Positions 37,162 to 46,309 are shown, counted from the stretch's first letter. The stretch: DNA of 64,000 nt from Gemmatimonadota bacterium (GCA_028874905.1 JAPPGZ010000073.1:173756-237755), one strand, 5' to 3'. The notes: generated by a model from the sequence alone, not told the origin. Program-made: numbers and translations.

Positions 37162-38382
37162 TCAAGAAGGCACCGGTTCGAAGCGAACCAATCTTTGGAC
37201 CTCTACCGATTGTATTCCGAGATCATCGGTCTTGATAAATCCGACAAGGCCGTCCGGTCCGAACGCATCCGGCATGGCCAAGGTACCGGCAGGCAGGGTA
37301 GCCACAAGGGTTCCGTCAGGGTATAGGATATCAAGGCGGCCATCAGTGAAGGGATCTCCGGCGGAGCGTCGCACCCAAATCCGACCGAGCCAGTCCGTTT
37401 GCATATCCCTAATGACGGACACCTCTGGAAAGAAAGGGGTGTTGTCGACATCGTCACCCAACGCACGTTGAAACTCCGTCAGCCGGGACCTTGCCTGGTC
37501 GGACAAGTTGTTGGGCAGACCGCGTCCCCATTGAGCGTAGTTGGCACGTAACCGCTCGCGCTCGCGCTCGCGCATCTCTTCGGTCACAAGTTCTGGTGTG
37601 AATGCGCGTGTGAGAGTCTCTATGACGTTTCCTTCCGTGTCCGTTACCTTGAGACGATAGGTGGACGAATCGGAAAACACAACCCCGCCGTCGGGAAGTG
37701 CTCCCACGAACAGCTTCGGTGCAAATGACGAGCCTCTGGGACCGGACCAGATGGATCCTCGAGACGATTGGGCTGCAGGAGGTGCCTTCCATGCGAATGT
37801 CAGCGTGTCCGTCACAACTTGCTCACCAGTGAGAACAAGGCGCGTCACAGGGCGTCGAGATAGCTCAGGCTCGGAGGCAAGTATCGTGTTCGACAAGCTG
37901 ATGATCGTCGAGATGACCTCCCCGTTGGGAATGAGTTCGTTGCCTGCAGGGTCCAGGTCCGGCATTTGGTTCAGGATGGGGCCTTGGGCTGGGGGCATGC
38001 GGACCATTCTCTGGTACTCCCCGTCCGGGGCAAACACAAAGAACGCGTCCCTCTGGATGTCGAAAACGACAGTGCGTCCGTCGCGCAGTACCGCCATTCT
38101 GGATGGTCTGCGAAACTCGCCTGGGCCGTCTCCCGCTCGGCCGAACGTGCGAACGTGCGAACCGTCCCGCGCGAAGACTACGACCTGCATGGCCTGTCCA
38201 TCGAGCACGTACAGGTTGGCGGCACTGTCAAACCCTAGGGCCGTGACGGCGCCGAACTGCTGCCACTCCTCACCAGCGAGCAGTCCCACGCCGCAGACAT
38301 ACTCCATATGTATGGAGTCCTGTGCGGTCACGAGCTTGGCTCCACACAACCACACCAGCGCGAACAGAGCTATCGTCTTCAT
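37162..38382 (-). CDS. secreted 6-bladed beta-propeller protein
   Basis: 406 residues from ATG 38382, which follows AAAGGAACC and gives a clean signal peptide ending VTAQ. Family signatures: LYVLDGQAMQVVVFARDG, FGRAGDGPGEFRRPSRMAVL, GGVVFSDSSTYRLKV, WLGRIWVRRSAGDPFTDG and [20 protein letters not shown]. Closest in the window to the propeller at 10.7 kb. It is the first gene of the strand that carries the Cys-rich peptide and DsbA-like genes. Confidence 0.78.
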   Translation of the reverse strand: MKTIALFALVWLCGAKLVTAQDSIHMEYVCGVGLLAGEEWQQFGAVTALGFDSAANLYVLDGQAMQVVVFARDGSHVRTFGRAGDGPGEFRRPSRMAVLRDGRTVVFDIQRDAFFVFAPDGEYQRMVRMPPAQGPILNQMPDLDPAGNELIPNGEVISTIISLSNTILASEPELSRRPVTRLVLTGEQVVTDTLTFAWKAPPAAQSSRGSIWSGPRGSSFAPKLFVGALPDGGVVFSDSSTYRLKVTDTEGNVIETLTRAFTPELVTEEMRERERERLRANYAQWGRGLPNNLSDQARSRLTEFQRALGDDVDNTPFFPEVSVIRDMQTDWLGRIWVRRSAGDPFTDGRLDILYPDGTLVATLPAGTLAMPDAFGPDGLVGFIKTDDLGIQSVEVQRLVRFEPVPS

Positions 38383-38523
38383 TGGCTGGTTCCTTTCGCT
38401 AGCCCTAACCCACACCCTAGCCCCGCTCGCCAGTTTGTGCGGAACTCGTTCAATACAGCGGTACGATACGGACTGGGAGAATCCATGTCAAGGTGGGAGG
38501 CGTGACCACCGTCCGTCCTCAAT

Positions 38524-38607
38524 GAAAAGCGGGCAATTCTCTTCCTCCGGTGCAACCCAAAAGCGGACAATTCACGTGCTCCGAAAAGCGGACATTTTAT
38601 TGACTCC
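38524..38607. mobile_element. solo IS end with iterated AAAAGCGGACA motifs
   Basis: Three direct repeats, GAAAAGCGGGCAATTC, CAAAAGCGGACAATTCACG and GAAAAGCGGACATTTT, the second followed by CGTGCTCC as at 5263. This iterated layout is typical of IS21- and ISNCY-type element ends. No transposase follows within 2 kb in either direction; the nearest remnant is at 41.5 kb. Confidence 0.55.
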
Positions 38608-38749
38608 GACACAAGTGCTGCTGCGCCACTTGACATGCTGTTTGCCAATGTGCGTTCCTTGGCCCTCGCGTCGGCGGCGGGAAGCAAAACCTGCGGCGGT
38701 CCCGTCCGGCGACTGAACGAGAGGAATAGCCGCAGAGACAGGGGGTAGT

Positions 38750-39070
38750 ATGAGAAGGGTGGCATTCCCATTGATGGCGTTCGCGCTACTGACCGTGACG
38801 GCACCGAGGGTGCTGTCGGCGGCCGAGGTAGCGGCGCCGGTGGCTGACGAGACGGTGACGACTGCCGTGTTCGAGAGCGCCGGGCTGTGTATCCTGTCGG
38901 TTGACGGGACAACGGTGCCCGTCATTCGGTCGACCGACTCGGCCCCCGTGGCCCATCCGTGCCTCGAGGCATGGGAGGGTGCAGGAGCGGTGTGTGAAGT
39001 GCTCGGGCCGGGCGACGAGTGCGATGCAGCGGAGGATGCGGCGATCAAGGTCTGCCGCGCGACCACCTGA
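38750..39070 (+). CDS. small secreted Cys-containing protein
   Basis: 106 residues from ATG 38750 behind AGGGGGTAGT. Signal peptide ends near RVLSAAEV, followed by a mature acidic protein of about 80 residues with five Cys. Its stop is 3 bases before the ATG of a propeller gene, so the two are translationally coupled. Not similar in sequence to the peptides at 36.6 and 46.0 kb beyond being short, exported and Cys-containing. Confidence 0.65.
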   Translation: MRRVAFPLMAFALLTVTAPRVLSAAEVAAPVADETVTTAVFESAGLCILSVDGTTVPVIRSTDSAPVAHPCLEAWEGAGAVCEVLGPGDECDAAEDAAIKVCRATT

Positions 39071-39073
39071 CCG

Positions 39074-40402
39074 ATGGTCACGCCCACTCTGGTATCCATC
39101 TTGGCCGTAGCGGCTGTTCCGCAGCAGGAAGCCATTGAGCTTCCTGTCGACGACGTGGCGCTGCGTGCCGAATTCGACGAGTCGTTTCGCATCGACGACG
39201 GTCTTACTCTGGTGTCGAGCATCGGGTTCGATGAACACGGCAACCTCAATGTAGGCGACTACGCTTCCGGCGGCGGCCTTCGCATCATCACCATTACGCC
39301 GTCCGGTGAGCGCTCCGTATTCGGCGTCGAGGGACCAGGACCGGGCGAGTTTGTCAGGGCCACCGGCATGGTGGCCCTGGCAGACGGCCGCATGGTCGTC
39401 CCCGACCTTGGGCGCCGCGCGTTCCAGCGCTATGAGCCCGACGGGGCGTTCACCGGCCTCACGATGTTCGGCGAGCTGCCGGGGCCGGCGAACATGGTCT
39501 ACCGGCCGTATCGCGAGGGAGGGCTTCTAGCCCGTGTGCGGATCCACCGAACCAGCGAGATGGACTCGCTCACCATCAGCAACGCGACCATCGTGTCCGA
39601 AGGCCCGAGGGTGGTGTTTGCTGTCGACCTCGGAGGTGTGGCGGCGACGCTGCGGGTGCTCGCCGAGGGCCGGGCCACCGAGGCACCCTCGTTTGTCGCG
39701 TCGACGACGCTGAGTGGCATACCGCAAGGCAGGCCGGTTATGGAGGGCTCCATACACCGGACGGCCCTGCTGCCCCGTCTTCTGTTCGACGCCCTGCCCG
39801 GCGGCGGCCTGGTCGTGGCCGATACGTCGGCCTACCTGCTGACCGTGTACGACGAGCAAGGGGCGGTGCAGCGCACGATACGCCGTGCGCTGCCTCCCAG
39901 GCCCGTCACGGAGGCGATGCGCCGGCGATTCCGCGGTCGGGAGTTCGAGGTGCTGGAGGATCTGGCGACAGCGAGGAGCGCGCTGCCAAGTGCCGCGGGC
40001 CGGTCGGCCGACCTGATCGAGAACCTCTATGACATGGAGCGCGCATCGATCGAAAGCCTGCAGTTCGGCAGCGAGGTGCCGCTGATCGACGACCTGCTCG
40101 TTACCTGGGATGGCATGATATGGGTGCGCAGGACGCCGACCGACGCATTCCCTCACGACGGGTCGATCAACCCACTGGGCTACAACGCTGAACGCACGCT
40201 GCAGGACATGCAGGCAGCGCGTGGCGCCGCACGCATAGACGTGCTCACCGCCGACGGTCGGTACTGCGGCACAACGGATCCGGTGCGGTGGCCCGCCGCC
40301 GTCGGCCCGGGCGGGCTCGCCGCCTACATCGACGTCACCGAACTTGAGGTGCCGATCGTGCTGATTGGCCGGCTGCTCGTGCCTCCGTGCGGGGAGCGGT
40401 AG
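39074..40402 (+). CDS. 6-bladed beta-propeller protein coupled to a Cys-containing peptide
   Basis: 442 residues from ATG 39074. A short hydrophobic N-terminus (TLVSILAVAAVPQQEA) may be a signal peptide. Signatures: IGFDEHGNLNVGDYASGG, FGVEGPGPGEFVRATGMVAL, GGGLVVADTSAYLLTVYDE and TWDGMIWVRRTPTDAF with an insert of about 30 residues before [12 protein letters not shown]. The C-terminal block (AAVGPGGLAAYIDVTELEV) is intact. It begins 3 bases after the upstream peptide gene's stop. Confidence 0.75.
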   Translation: MVTPTLVSILAVAAVPQQEAIELPVDDVALRAEFDESFRIDDGLTLVSSIGFDEHGNLNVGDYASGGGLRIITITPSGERSVFGVEGPGPGEFVRATGMVALADGRMVVPDLGRRAFQRYEPDGAFTGLTMFGELPGPANMVYRPYREGGLLARVRIHRTSEMDSLTISNATIVSEGPRVVFAVDLGGVAATLRVLAEGRATEAPSFVASTTLSGIPQGRPVMEGSIHRTALLPRLLFDALPGGGLVVADTSAYLLTVYDEQGAVQRTIRRALPPRPVTEAMRRRFRGREFEVLEDLATARSALPSAAGRSADLIENLYDMERASIESLQFGSEVPLIDDLLVTWDGMIWVRRTPTDAFPHDGSINPLGYNAERTLQDMQAARGAARIDVLTADGRYCGTTDPVRWPAAVGPGGLAAYIDVTELEVPIVLIGRLLVPPCGER

Positions 40403-41108
40403 CGGGAGCCGAAGCGGAGCCGAAACTCTTGCGGAATGGGGAAAGGGTCCTCACAAGTGACGATGCCCGCGAGGGTGTCATGGCTCAACTGTTCGATCCC
40501 TGACACGTCCTGACACAATAGGGTGTTTCCGACCGGTTGACTTCCCGGCGAGCGTTCCTTCACCGTCCAAGCATGGAGACGCCGAAACACGCGGGTCTGC
40601 ACATCCCCGATGGACAAGCTCCGCACCGTCTTCCACGGCATTCGTGGTGAACCTCCCAATCTGAAACACGCGGACGGTCCCGCCCCTGGAAGCTCTCGAC
40701 ATGGACCGGCCTCGGCCTCGGCTGCCTACGGTTCCCACGGCTGGATTGAAACCCGTGACATGAGACTCGTAGGATGCCGCCCTTCGGGTCACCGAAGGGT
40801 GAAAGGCGGCACGACCAAGCATCGATGCGAAGAACCGGAGGAGTCGCAAGTAGTCTGGTTGATTCACCCCTAGGCGGAACCGGTGCCCGCGCCCAGCTAC
40901 ATGGGCGCTGGCGAGATCGTTCAGCGCTCCGGCTTCCGGAGTGCATGGACGGGTCGGCATCGCCGGTTTCCGTCCCACCGCCAGGCGCGCTTCGCGAGGT
41001 CCGTCTGCACGGGTCCCCTGGAGCGCTCGCGACGGTGCCGCAGCACCGCTGCGACGGCGGCGGTCGCCGCGTCCCGGACGCCGCGCCCAAGGGCAGGTCG
41101 GACGCGGC
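40403..41108. other. 700-base gap with a strong hairpin
   Basis: No supported gene on either strand; frames here are long only because of base composition. At 40776-40810 a nested hairpin forms: GCCG/CGGC outside, then CCCTTCGG-GTCA-CCGAAGGG inside with a bulge TGAAA. It could be a structured RNA end or a REP-like element. The region lies between the propeller and mobilisation DNA. Confidence 0.4.
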
Positions 41109-41477
41109 CTATGTCGGTCGCTTGATGGCGATGAGGTGGCCGATCACCTCGACGGCCTCGACCGCCTCCTTGTGGGTATTCGCCCACCGCGCGATCTGGT
41201 TGAGGTTGTCGCCGACACGCGCCGCTTGCTGGGTGCGCTCGCGCTCGACCTCGGCGTGCGCCACGGTCCAAGTGCGCGTCCGCCGGACCGACCGGCGCAC
41301 CAGATCCGACAGCGTCAGGCCCGCCGATCGACCCACGCGTATTTCTCGTGGGACTCCGGCGGCCGGGCAATCACTGTGGTCTGTTTCCCCGTTACTGCCG
41401 TCCCGGAATGCGGCTGCCAGATATGGGCTCTCCCCCGGCACCCCGCCCGGAAATGTCGCGGAATGACAGTGTTTCAT
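41109..41477 (-). CDS. MobC-like plasmid mobilisation protein
   Basis: 122 residues from ATG 41477. The C-terminal half (AARVGDNLNQIARWANTHKE followed by AVEVIGHLIAIKR) is the conserved MobC/relaxosome motif, and SAGLTLSDLVRRSVRR fits the ribbon-helix-helix DNA-binding part. The N-terminal 45 residues are unlike MobC and may be a new fusion caused by rearrangement. No relaxase gene is visible downstream, so mobilisation is probably lost. Confidence 0.65.
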   Translation of the reverse strand: MKHCHSATFPGGVPGESPYLAAAFRDGSNGETDHSDCPAAGVPREIRVGRSAGLTLSDLVRRSVRRTRTWTVAHAEVERERTQQAARVGDNLNQIARWANTHKEAVEAVEVIGHLIAIKRPT

Positions 41478-41539
41478 GGGCTCTCCTGACGTTCACCATA
41501 GCGGTACCGCACAGACGCACCTTGAGCATCGGAGCCTCC

Positions 41540-42538
41540 GTGAGCCAGACATCTGCCATGCGCGACCTGCGAATGGCGAGATTCGTTGAGGTCTATGAGC
41601 AGTGGACGAGCCGTCAGATCAGCCAGGCGCACGCGGCATCTCTCTTGGGGATCTCTGACCGGACCTTCCGGCGATACGTCGCGAGGTACCGCGACCTAGG
41701 TTTGAAGGGGCTCGAAGACCGGCGATCCACAAGTTCCCGAAGGGCACCTGATGAGGAAACCATCGCTCTGCTAACACTCTACACGGAACGCTACTTGGAG
41801 TGGCCAGCGCGCGAGTTTTACCGAGCGTATAGAGACGTACATGGGGGTAGACGGTCATACACTTGGATCAATAGTCGGCTGCACGAGTCGGGTCTGGTTA
41901 CTCCACGGTCAACGCCAGGATCTGGTCGGCAGCTTACAGAGGGGTCGCTGCTTCACCAGGCTAGCTGCGCTTATGTGTGGTTGCCGAAGCGAACGTGGGA
42001 GTTGGTAGCGCTGGTCGATGACGCAAGCTACCGGGTTCACTCCGGATTCTTCGTCTAGAGCGAGGCGATCTGGTGTCGATTTCGCACCATCCATGAGACG
42101 ATCGTAGCCAACGGGCTGTTTAGGGCGATTCACGTAGATCGAGCGTTGCGGAACCGCCATGACTGTCGGGAGACAGGCCAATTCCCGGACGCGATGAGGA
42201 GACTGGGCATCAGGGTACTTTCTTCGTGCCCGTCGGATGCACGCGGCAAGTACAAACGCTTGTTCCGAGTCCTGCGTGAGGCCCTGCCGCAGCAACTGGC
42301 CGACGCTGGAATCCAGTCACCATCCGAAGCGAACGAATTCCTGCCGTCGTACTGGAAGAAGTTCAACCGGTTCGTCGCCATCGAGCCAGAGCAATCGAAA
42401 CCAGCCTTCATATCGGTAGGACCAAGCTATGACGGGGAGATAGCTGAAATCCTCTGGCAGCACGAAAACCGGGAGGTGGGTGCCGACGACGGTGCGGGGT
42501 CACCGGGTCAACTATCGCCGTCAGTGGGGGCTACCTGA
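41540..42538 (+). pseudogene. ISNCY-family transposase with amber stop and truncated 3' end
   Basis: GTG 41540 follows GGAGCCTCC. The helix-turn-helix is typical (ISQAHAASLLGISDRTFRRYVARYRD), and the integrase core follows: first Asp in ALVDDASYRVHSGFFV, then an in-frame TAG at 42056, then AIHVDRALRNRHD with the second Asp in the same frame. The expected catalytic Glu of SPEARG is replaced (SDARGK). The product then ends where the family's C-terminal beta domain should be. Clearly inactive. Confidence 0.78.
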
Positions 42539-43277
42539 TCGCCGCTCCGAGCGACCCGTCGGCGACGCGCCTTGGCCCCACGATCTCCCTCAGAATGACC
42601 TCCTCGACGCGATCCATGTCGTCCGTCGTCATGTCACGCGACAAGGTACTCCCAAGGATACGACGTAGCAGTCGGTAGCAGTTGGCGTCATTCGAGAAGC
42701 CCAGGGCGAGGGCCACAGAACTCAAGGGCCGTTTGCTCCAATGAAGTAGCCGTGCGACCGCGAAGACGCGAGCCAGCGCCGACAGATTCTTGGGACAGGC
42801 GATCCCCAGACGATGACATCGGCGCTGCAGGGTGCGTTCCGTCACGCCAGAGTCGGCGTCCAGGTCTTTGATTCGGTATGGTTCGACAGCGCGCCGAAAA
42901 AGGAGACGGAGAATGGTAGAGGCGGCCGCGGGGATCTGTTCTTCGGCGCGGGCGAGCAGTCGATGGACTCGTTCAGCGTCGATGTTCTGAAGGATGGCGA
43001 GCTCCAGCGCACGGATGTCACCGACGTCACATTGCCTGACGTGGGTTACGGAAACCGCCATTTCGTACGAAACCAACGGCATCTGGGCGTCGGAACACGG
43101 ATACTCGATGATCGGAGGGGCACGTTTTGGATAGCCCGACCTTCCGTCTCGGCCCGGAGTGGACGGGGCATCGATGCTGTTGAGATCGGGATCTACGATG
43201 GCCGGTGAGCCCGGGTTTTCCGCTGCGAGAGCCGCGAGCTCTTCCAAGTTCGACGCAAATACTATTGGCCCGATCAT
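42531..43277 (-). CDS. AraC-type transcriptional regulator
   Basis: 248 residues. The C-terminal 100 residues hold the paired AraC helix-turn-helix (DSGVTERTLQRRCHRLGI and SSVALALGFSNDANCYRLLRR). The N-terminal 140 residues are not a recognised effector domain. Its 3' end overlaps the dead transposase by 8 bases, suggesting that the element or its deletion reached the gene edge. The target may be the membrane protein gene upstream on the same strand. Confidence 0.75.
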   Translation of the reverse strand: MIGPIVFASNLEELAALAAENPGSPAIVDPDLNSIDAPSTPGRDGRSGYPKRAPPIIEYPCSDAQMPLVSYEMAVSVTHVRQCDVGDIRALELAILQNIDAERVHRLLARAEEQIPAAASTILRLLFRRAVEPYRIKDLDADSGVTERTLQRRCHRLGIACPKNLSALARVFAVARLLHWSKRPLSSVALALGFSNDANCYRLLRRILGSTLSRDMTTDDMDRVEEVILREIVGPRRVADGSLGAAIR

Positions 43278-43385
43278 CGTTGAGAGATCGCTCGACCTGA
43301 CAATGAGTCGGATGCGTTGCCGAACGTGAGGACGAACCTGTAGCGCGAGCAGAGGGGGGGCTGGACCGCGAATCGGATCAGCCTC

Positions 43386-44528
43386 TTATCGAACCGTGCT
43401 GAGTTTCCGGTCGGCTGTCGTCCGAATCACGAGAGACCCTAGCAAGCCTGCTAACCCCGCCAATACCAGATTGGGCGGCACTCCGCCCAGCATCCCCACC
43501 ATCAGCAACACTGCCGCGAGGCAGGCCCAGTTCGTGCAGAACTGACCCACGGTCGCCGGGCGGCCAATGCGGTCACGTGCCCGCCGGGCGACGGTCGGCT
43601 TCGTTGCCTCATTCGGCGGTGCGTCGAGCAAGCTGTTGACGATCTCGTCCACGTCTTGGGGCGAGAGGCTGGCGCTTGGGCCGACCACGCTGCGGATACC
43701 CTTGGCCAGGTGAATCATCTCCAGCTCGGTACGGGTGGCGGCGACCGCTCCAATGGGGGGTTCGTTGGGTCTGTCGGCAGGTGGATTGACTGCGCGGTCC
43801 ACGCGATTGATGTGGTCCAGACTCTCGATTGACCACCAAGCAACGAAAGCGATCACGATGGCTGGAAGTAGCAAAGAACCTGGCAGTATCCATGCGGCCG
43901 CGATGTCACGATGCACGATAAGATTGGTTGTCAGCAGGAACGGCAGCCAAAACGATGCGAGCAGCCCGAGACAGCACAGCCACGTCACCGCAATTCGTCG
44001 CCCGGGATCCGACCATTCCATGACTCGGCTCATTAGTCCGCCCGCGACACCCGAAAGCACGGTGAAGATGGCGATTGTGCTCGGCACCCAGAAACGAGCG
44101 CTTTCGACAATCTGGGAGGTGGCGACCACCTCGGGCGGGGGATAGCTGTTCAGCGAAAGAAGGCCGGAACTGAGCCTCGGTCCGAGGCCGCACAGGACAT
44201 AGGCGCCCATCGCGACGGCCACCAGTTGCACGACCTGCCTACGTGCGGTGCCGCGGTCACGCCCGTCGAACGCTGGGCCACGAGCCGCCGCCGCAAATGA
44301 AGCCGATGCGACCAGAAGTGACAATGCTGGCGTTGCGGACCCCATTACCATACCTAGCCGGTCTACCATCCGGAGATCTCCGTCCAAGCCGAAGAAGCTC
44401 CCCGACGCGTAGAGGGCATACAATCCACTCAGCCCGAGGAACCAACGCACGGCTGAACTTGCGAATCCCACGCCTACGGCCTTGTGGGAAACAGCTTTCG
44501 GTACAGTAAGCATCGCTAGAAGTCCCAT
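43386..44528 (-). CDS. multi-spanning membrane protein of unknown function
   Basis: 380 residues. About eight hydrophobic segments: five or six in the first 240 residues, a cytosolic stretch of about 90 residues (VDEIVNSLLDAPPNEATKP), then two C-terminal helices (WACLAAVLLMVGMLGGVPPN, LVLAGLAGLLGSLVI). Not recognised. The neighbouring ECF sigma gene is divergent, with about 165 bases between. Confidence 0.6.
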   Translation of the reverse strand: MGLLAMLTVPKAVSHKAVGVGFASSAVRWFLGLSGLYALYASGSFFGLDGDLRMVDRLGMVMGSATPALSLLVASASFAAAARGPAFDGRDRGTARRQVVQLVAVAMGAYVLCGLGPRLSSGLLSLNSYPPPEVVATSQIVESARFWVPSTIAIFTVLSGVAGGLMSRVMEWSDPGRRIAVTWLCCLGLLASFWLPFLLTTNLIVHRDIAAAWILPGSLLLPAIVIAFVAWWSIESLDHINRVDRAVNPPADRPNEPPIGAVAATRTELEMIHLAKGIRSVVGPSASLSPQDVDEIVNSLLDAPPNEATKPTVARRARDRIGRPATVGQFCTNWACLAAVLLMVGMLGGVPPNLVLAGLAGLLGSLVIRTTADRKLSTVR

Positions 44529-44693
44529 CGTTCATCAATGGTAACTCGCGGCCGTCATGAGTTCCAGTTCGGTCCGGTACACAGCGGCTTTTTTGGCCTA
44601 TCTTTAGGGCCGGTGCGCTCCGTCCGCACTGAGAGACGAGATGAGAACGAGGCGGCTTCGAAGCCCCAAACGGCCATAGCGCGAAGGCATTGA

Positions 44694-45266
44694 TCGATCA
44701 CTGATCCAGTCGATATCGAGCGGCTTCACAACCGCGATCCGGAACTCCTGCGCGAGCTGGTCGAGGAACTCAGCCCTCGCATCTGGGTCGCGATTCGCCC
44801 ATATGCTCGAGACGACGAACACGCCAAGGACCTTCTCCAGGACAGTTGGCTAACGATCCTGGAGCGGCTGGATCAGTTCAAGTGGAACGGCTCGTTCGCT
44901 CGCTGGGCCATTACCCTCAGCAAGAACCTCTGTGTCGACTCCCTACGGGCGGAGAAGCGGAACCGAGCAAGGGAAGTGCCGCTCGCGAGCACCATAGAGT
45001 TGGCGGCGGATTGGCGCGATCCCCTGGACGAGGTGCGAACGGATGAGGCTCGGCCGATCGTGTACGCGGCCTTGAGCCGTCTTACCGACCGCGAACGTGA
45101 CACGCTGACGGTGTGGGCGATCATGGGCCATAACCTGAGGGAGACCGCGGAAATAATCGGAGTGAGCCAATCCGGCGCGCGATCCATCTTCGACCGGGCG
45201 ATGTCAAAGCTGCGAAGGATGCCGGAGATGAGGGCCTTACTGATGGACTGGATGGCGGAGGACTGA
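44694..45266 (+). CDS. ECF-type sigma factor with no standard start codon
   Basis: The open frame begins after TGA at 44691 and reads through a complete ECF protein: region 2 (KDLLQDSWLTILERLDQFKW, FARWAITLSKNLCVDSLRAE) and region 4 (LSRLTDRERDTLTVWAIMGH, ETAEIIGVSQSGARSIFDRA). No ATG, GTG or TTG precedes region 2; the first standard start is GTG 44976, which would delete region 2. Initiation at ATC 44697 or ATT, or an upstream indel, must be considered. It may drive the secreted-peptide genes that follow. No anti-sigma gene recognised. Confidence 0.7.
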   Translation, partial: SITDPVDIERLHNRDPELLRELVEELSPRIWVAIRPYARDDEHAKDLLQDSWLTILERLDQFKWNGSFARWAITLSKNLCVDSLRAEKRNRAREVPLASTIELAADWRDPLDEVRTDEARPIVYAALSRLTDRERDTLTVWAIMGHNLRETAEIIGVSQSGARSIFDRAMSKLRRMPEMRALLMDWMAED

Positions 45267-45397
45267 AGGGCGGCCCGGAACCTGAGTCCGGGAGAATCCG
45301 AGCCTGTGTCGGGGAATGACAGTATCCGGACGGGCTCGCCCGCGTTTGGAAAGGTGTAGCAGCCAGAAGCCGCACCATCCAAGGAGGGAGCCTCATC

Positions 45398-45946
45398 GTG
45401 AAATCGACGCAGTGGCTCAATGCGTTGCTGTTCGTGCTGTTGGTGGGGATCGGTGGTCAATCTGTCTTGGCGGTCAGTCGCGCCCGTCAAGCGAGCCTGC
45501 CGTCAGAGCCCGTTGGCGACATTGTCGTTGGGGACACCTTGCTCGCTTTGACGGGCAGCCTCGAGGGCAATGTCCCGGCAACCATTCGATTCGCGACAGA
45601 CGCCGGCATCGCAACGGTCCTGTACGTCTTCCACCCAGATTGCGTGCATTGTCACGCTGTGGCGCCGGAATGGGCGGAGCACTTGTCTGCCGATCACACC
45701 AACAGGCCAAAGGTGCGGAGAATCGCCGTGACCAACGATTCCGTTGGGGCGGCCGCGGCTTATGCTGAACGCTTCGGTTGGGATGTAGATGTACTGAGCG
45801 TGGAGAAACTAACCCCAGCCGACCGGGAGTTTTCTCTGTTTTTCAGGACCCCTTGGGTCTTCGTGTTTGATTCGGTTGGCGTACTTCGATTCGAAGGGCA
45901 CGGCCGTCGGCTGGAACAGATGATACATGCGCTTGATGCACTCTGA
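45398..45946 (+). CDS. exported TlpA/thioredoxin-like protein
   Basis: 182 residues from GTG 45398 behind AAGGAGGGAG. A signal or anchor helix (NALLFVLLVGIGGQSVLAV) precedes a thioredoxin-like domain with C82-V-H-C85 in FHPDCVHCHAVAPEWAEHL, and the cis-Pro in FRTPWVFVFD. The CxHC dipeptide is less acidic than DsbA's, compatible with reduction or isomerisation. It is 40 bases upstream of a Cys-rich peptide gene, which is the obvious client. Confidence 0.78.
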   Translation: MKSTQWLNALLFVLLVGIGGQSVLAVSRARQASLPSEPVGDIVVGDTLLALTGSLEGNVPATIRFATDAGIATVLYVFHPDCVHCHAVAPEWAEHLSADHTNRPKVRRIAVTNDSVGAAAAYAERFGWDVDVLSVEKLTPADREFSLFFRTPWVFVFDSVGVLRFEGHGRRLEQMIHALDAL

Positions 45947-45986
45947 TGATAAACCGTTGGCCACTTGAACAGACTGGAGACAAACA

Positions 45987-46208
45987 ATGAAGAAGAAGAT
46001 CCTGTGGGTCCTGCTCGCCGTCGTGGCGAACATCGTCCTGCTGCCCCTGGCACTCGCGACCCCGAAGGACGCGGTCGCCGCGTCCACTTCGGGCTTCTTT
46101 TTCCACTGTTGCAAGGAAACTATGGCGGGAGACCCGTACTGCTGCGGCTATTGTTGCGTCTTTACATTCGATTGCCTGGGCGGTGGCATGTGCGATGACG
46201 ACGAATGA
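45987..46208 (+). CDS. small secreted peptide precursor with eight Cys
   Basis: 73 residues. Signal peptide (MKKKILWVLLAVVANIVLLP) with cleavage probably near AVAAS, leaving about 40 residues with HCC, YCCGYCC, DC and MC. Eight Cys in so short a peptide imply a dense disulfide knot or metal binding. It is flanked by a thioredoxin-like gene 40 bases upstream and a tyrosinase gene 100 bases downstream on the same strand. Not a recognised family. Confidence 0.68.
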   Translation: MKKKILWVLLAVVANIVLLPLALATPKDAVAASTSGFFFHCCKETMAGDPYCCGYCCVFTFDCLGGGMCDDDE

Positions 46209-46309
46209 GGCGACCGCCAAGGAGAACGGGCAAGGGCATTGCATTCATCGGCTATGACCGCCCTGACACTCTCAATACCTGTGCTGGCAAGTAGTAAGGG
46301 AATCAGAGA

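Noticed and set aside
40741..40760. GGATTGAAAC, the end of many CRISPR repeats
   Set aside because: Only one occurrence; no array of spaced repeats or cas genes in the window.
45274..45292. Hairpin CCCGGA-N7-TCCGGG after the sigma factor gene
   Set aside because: Short stem without U run; not called as terminator.
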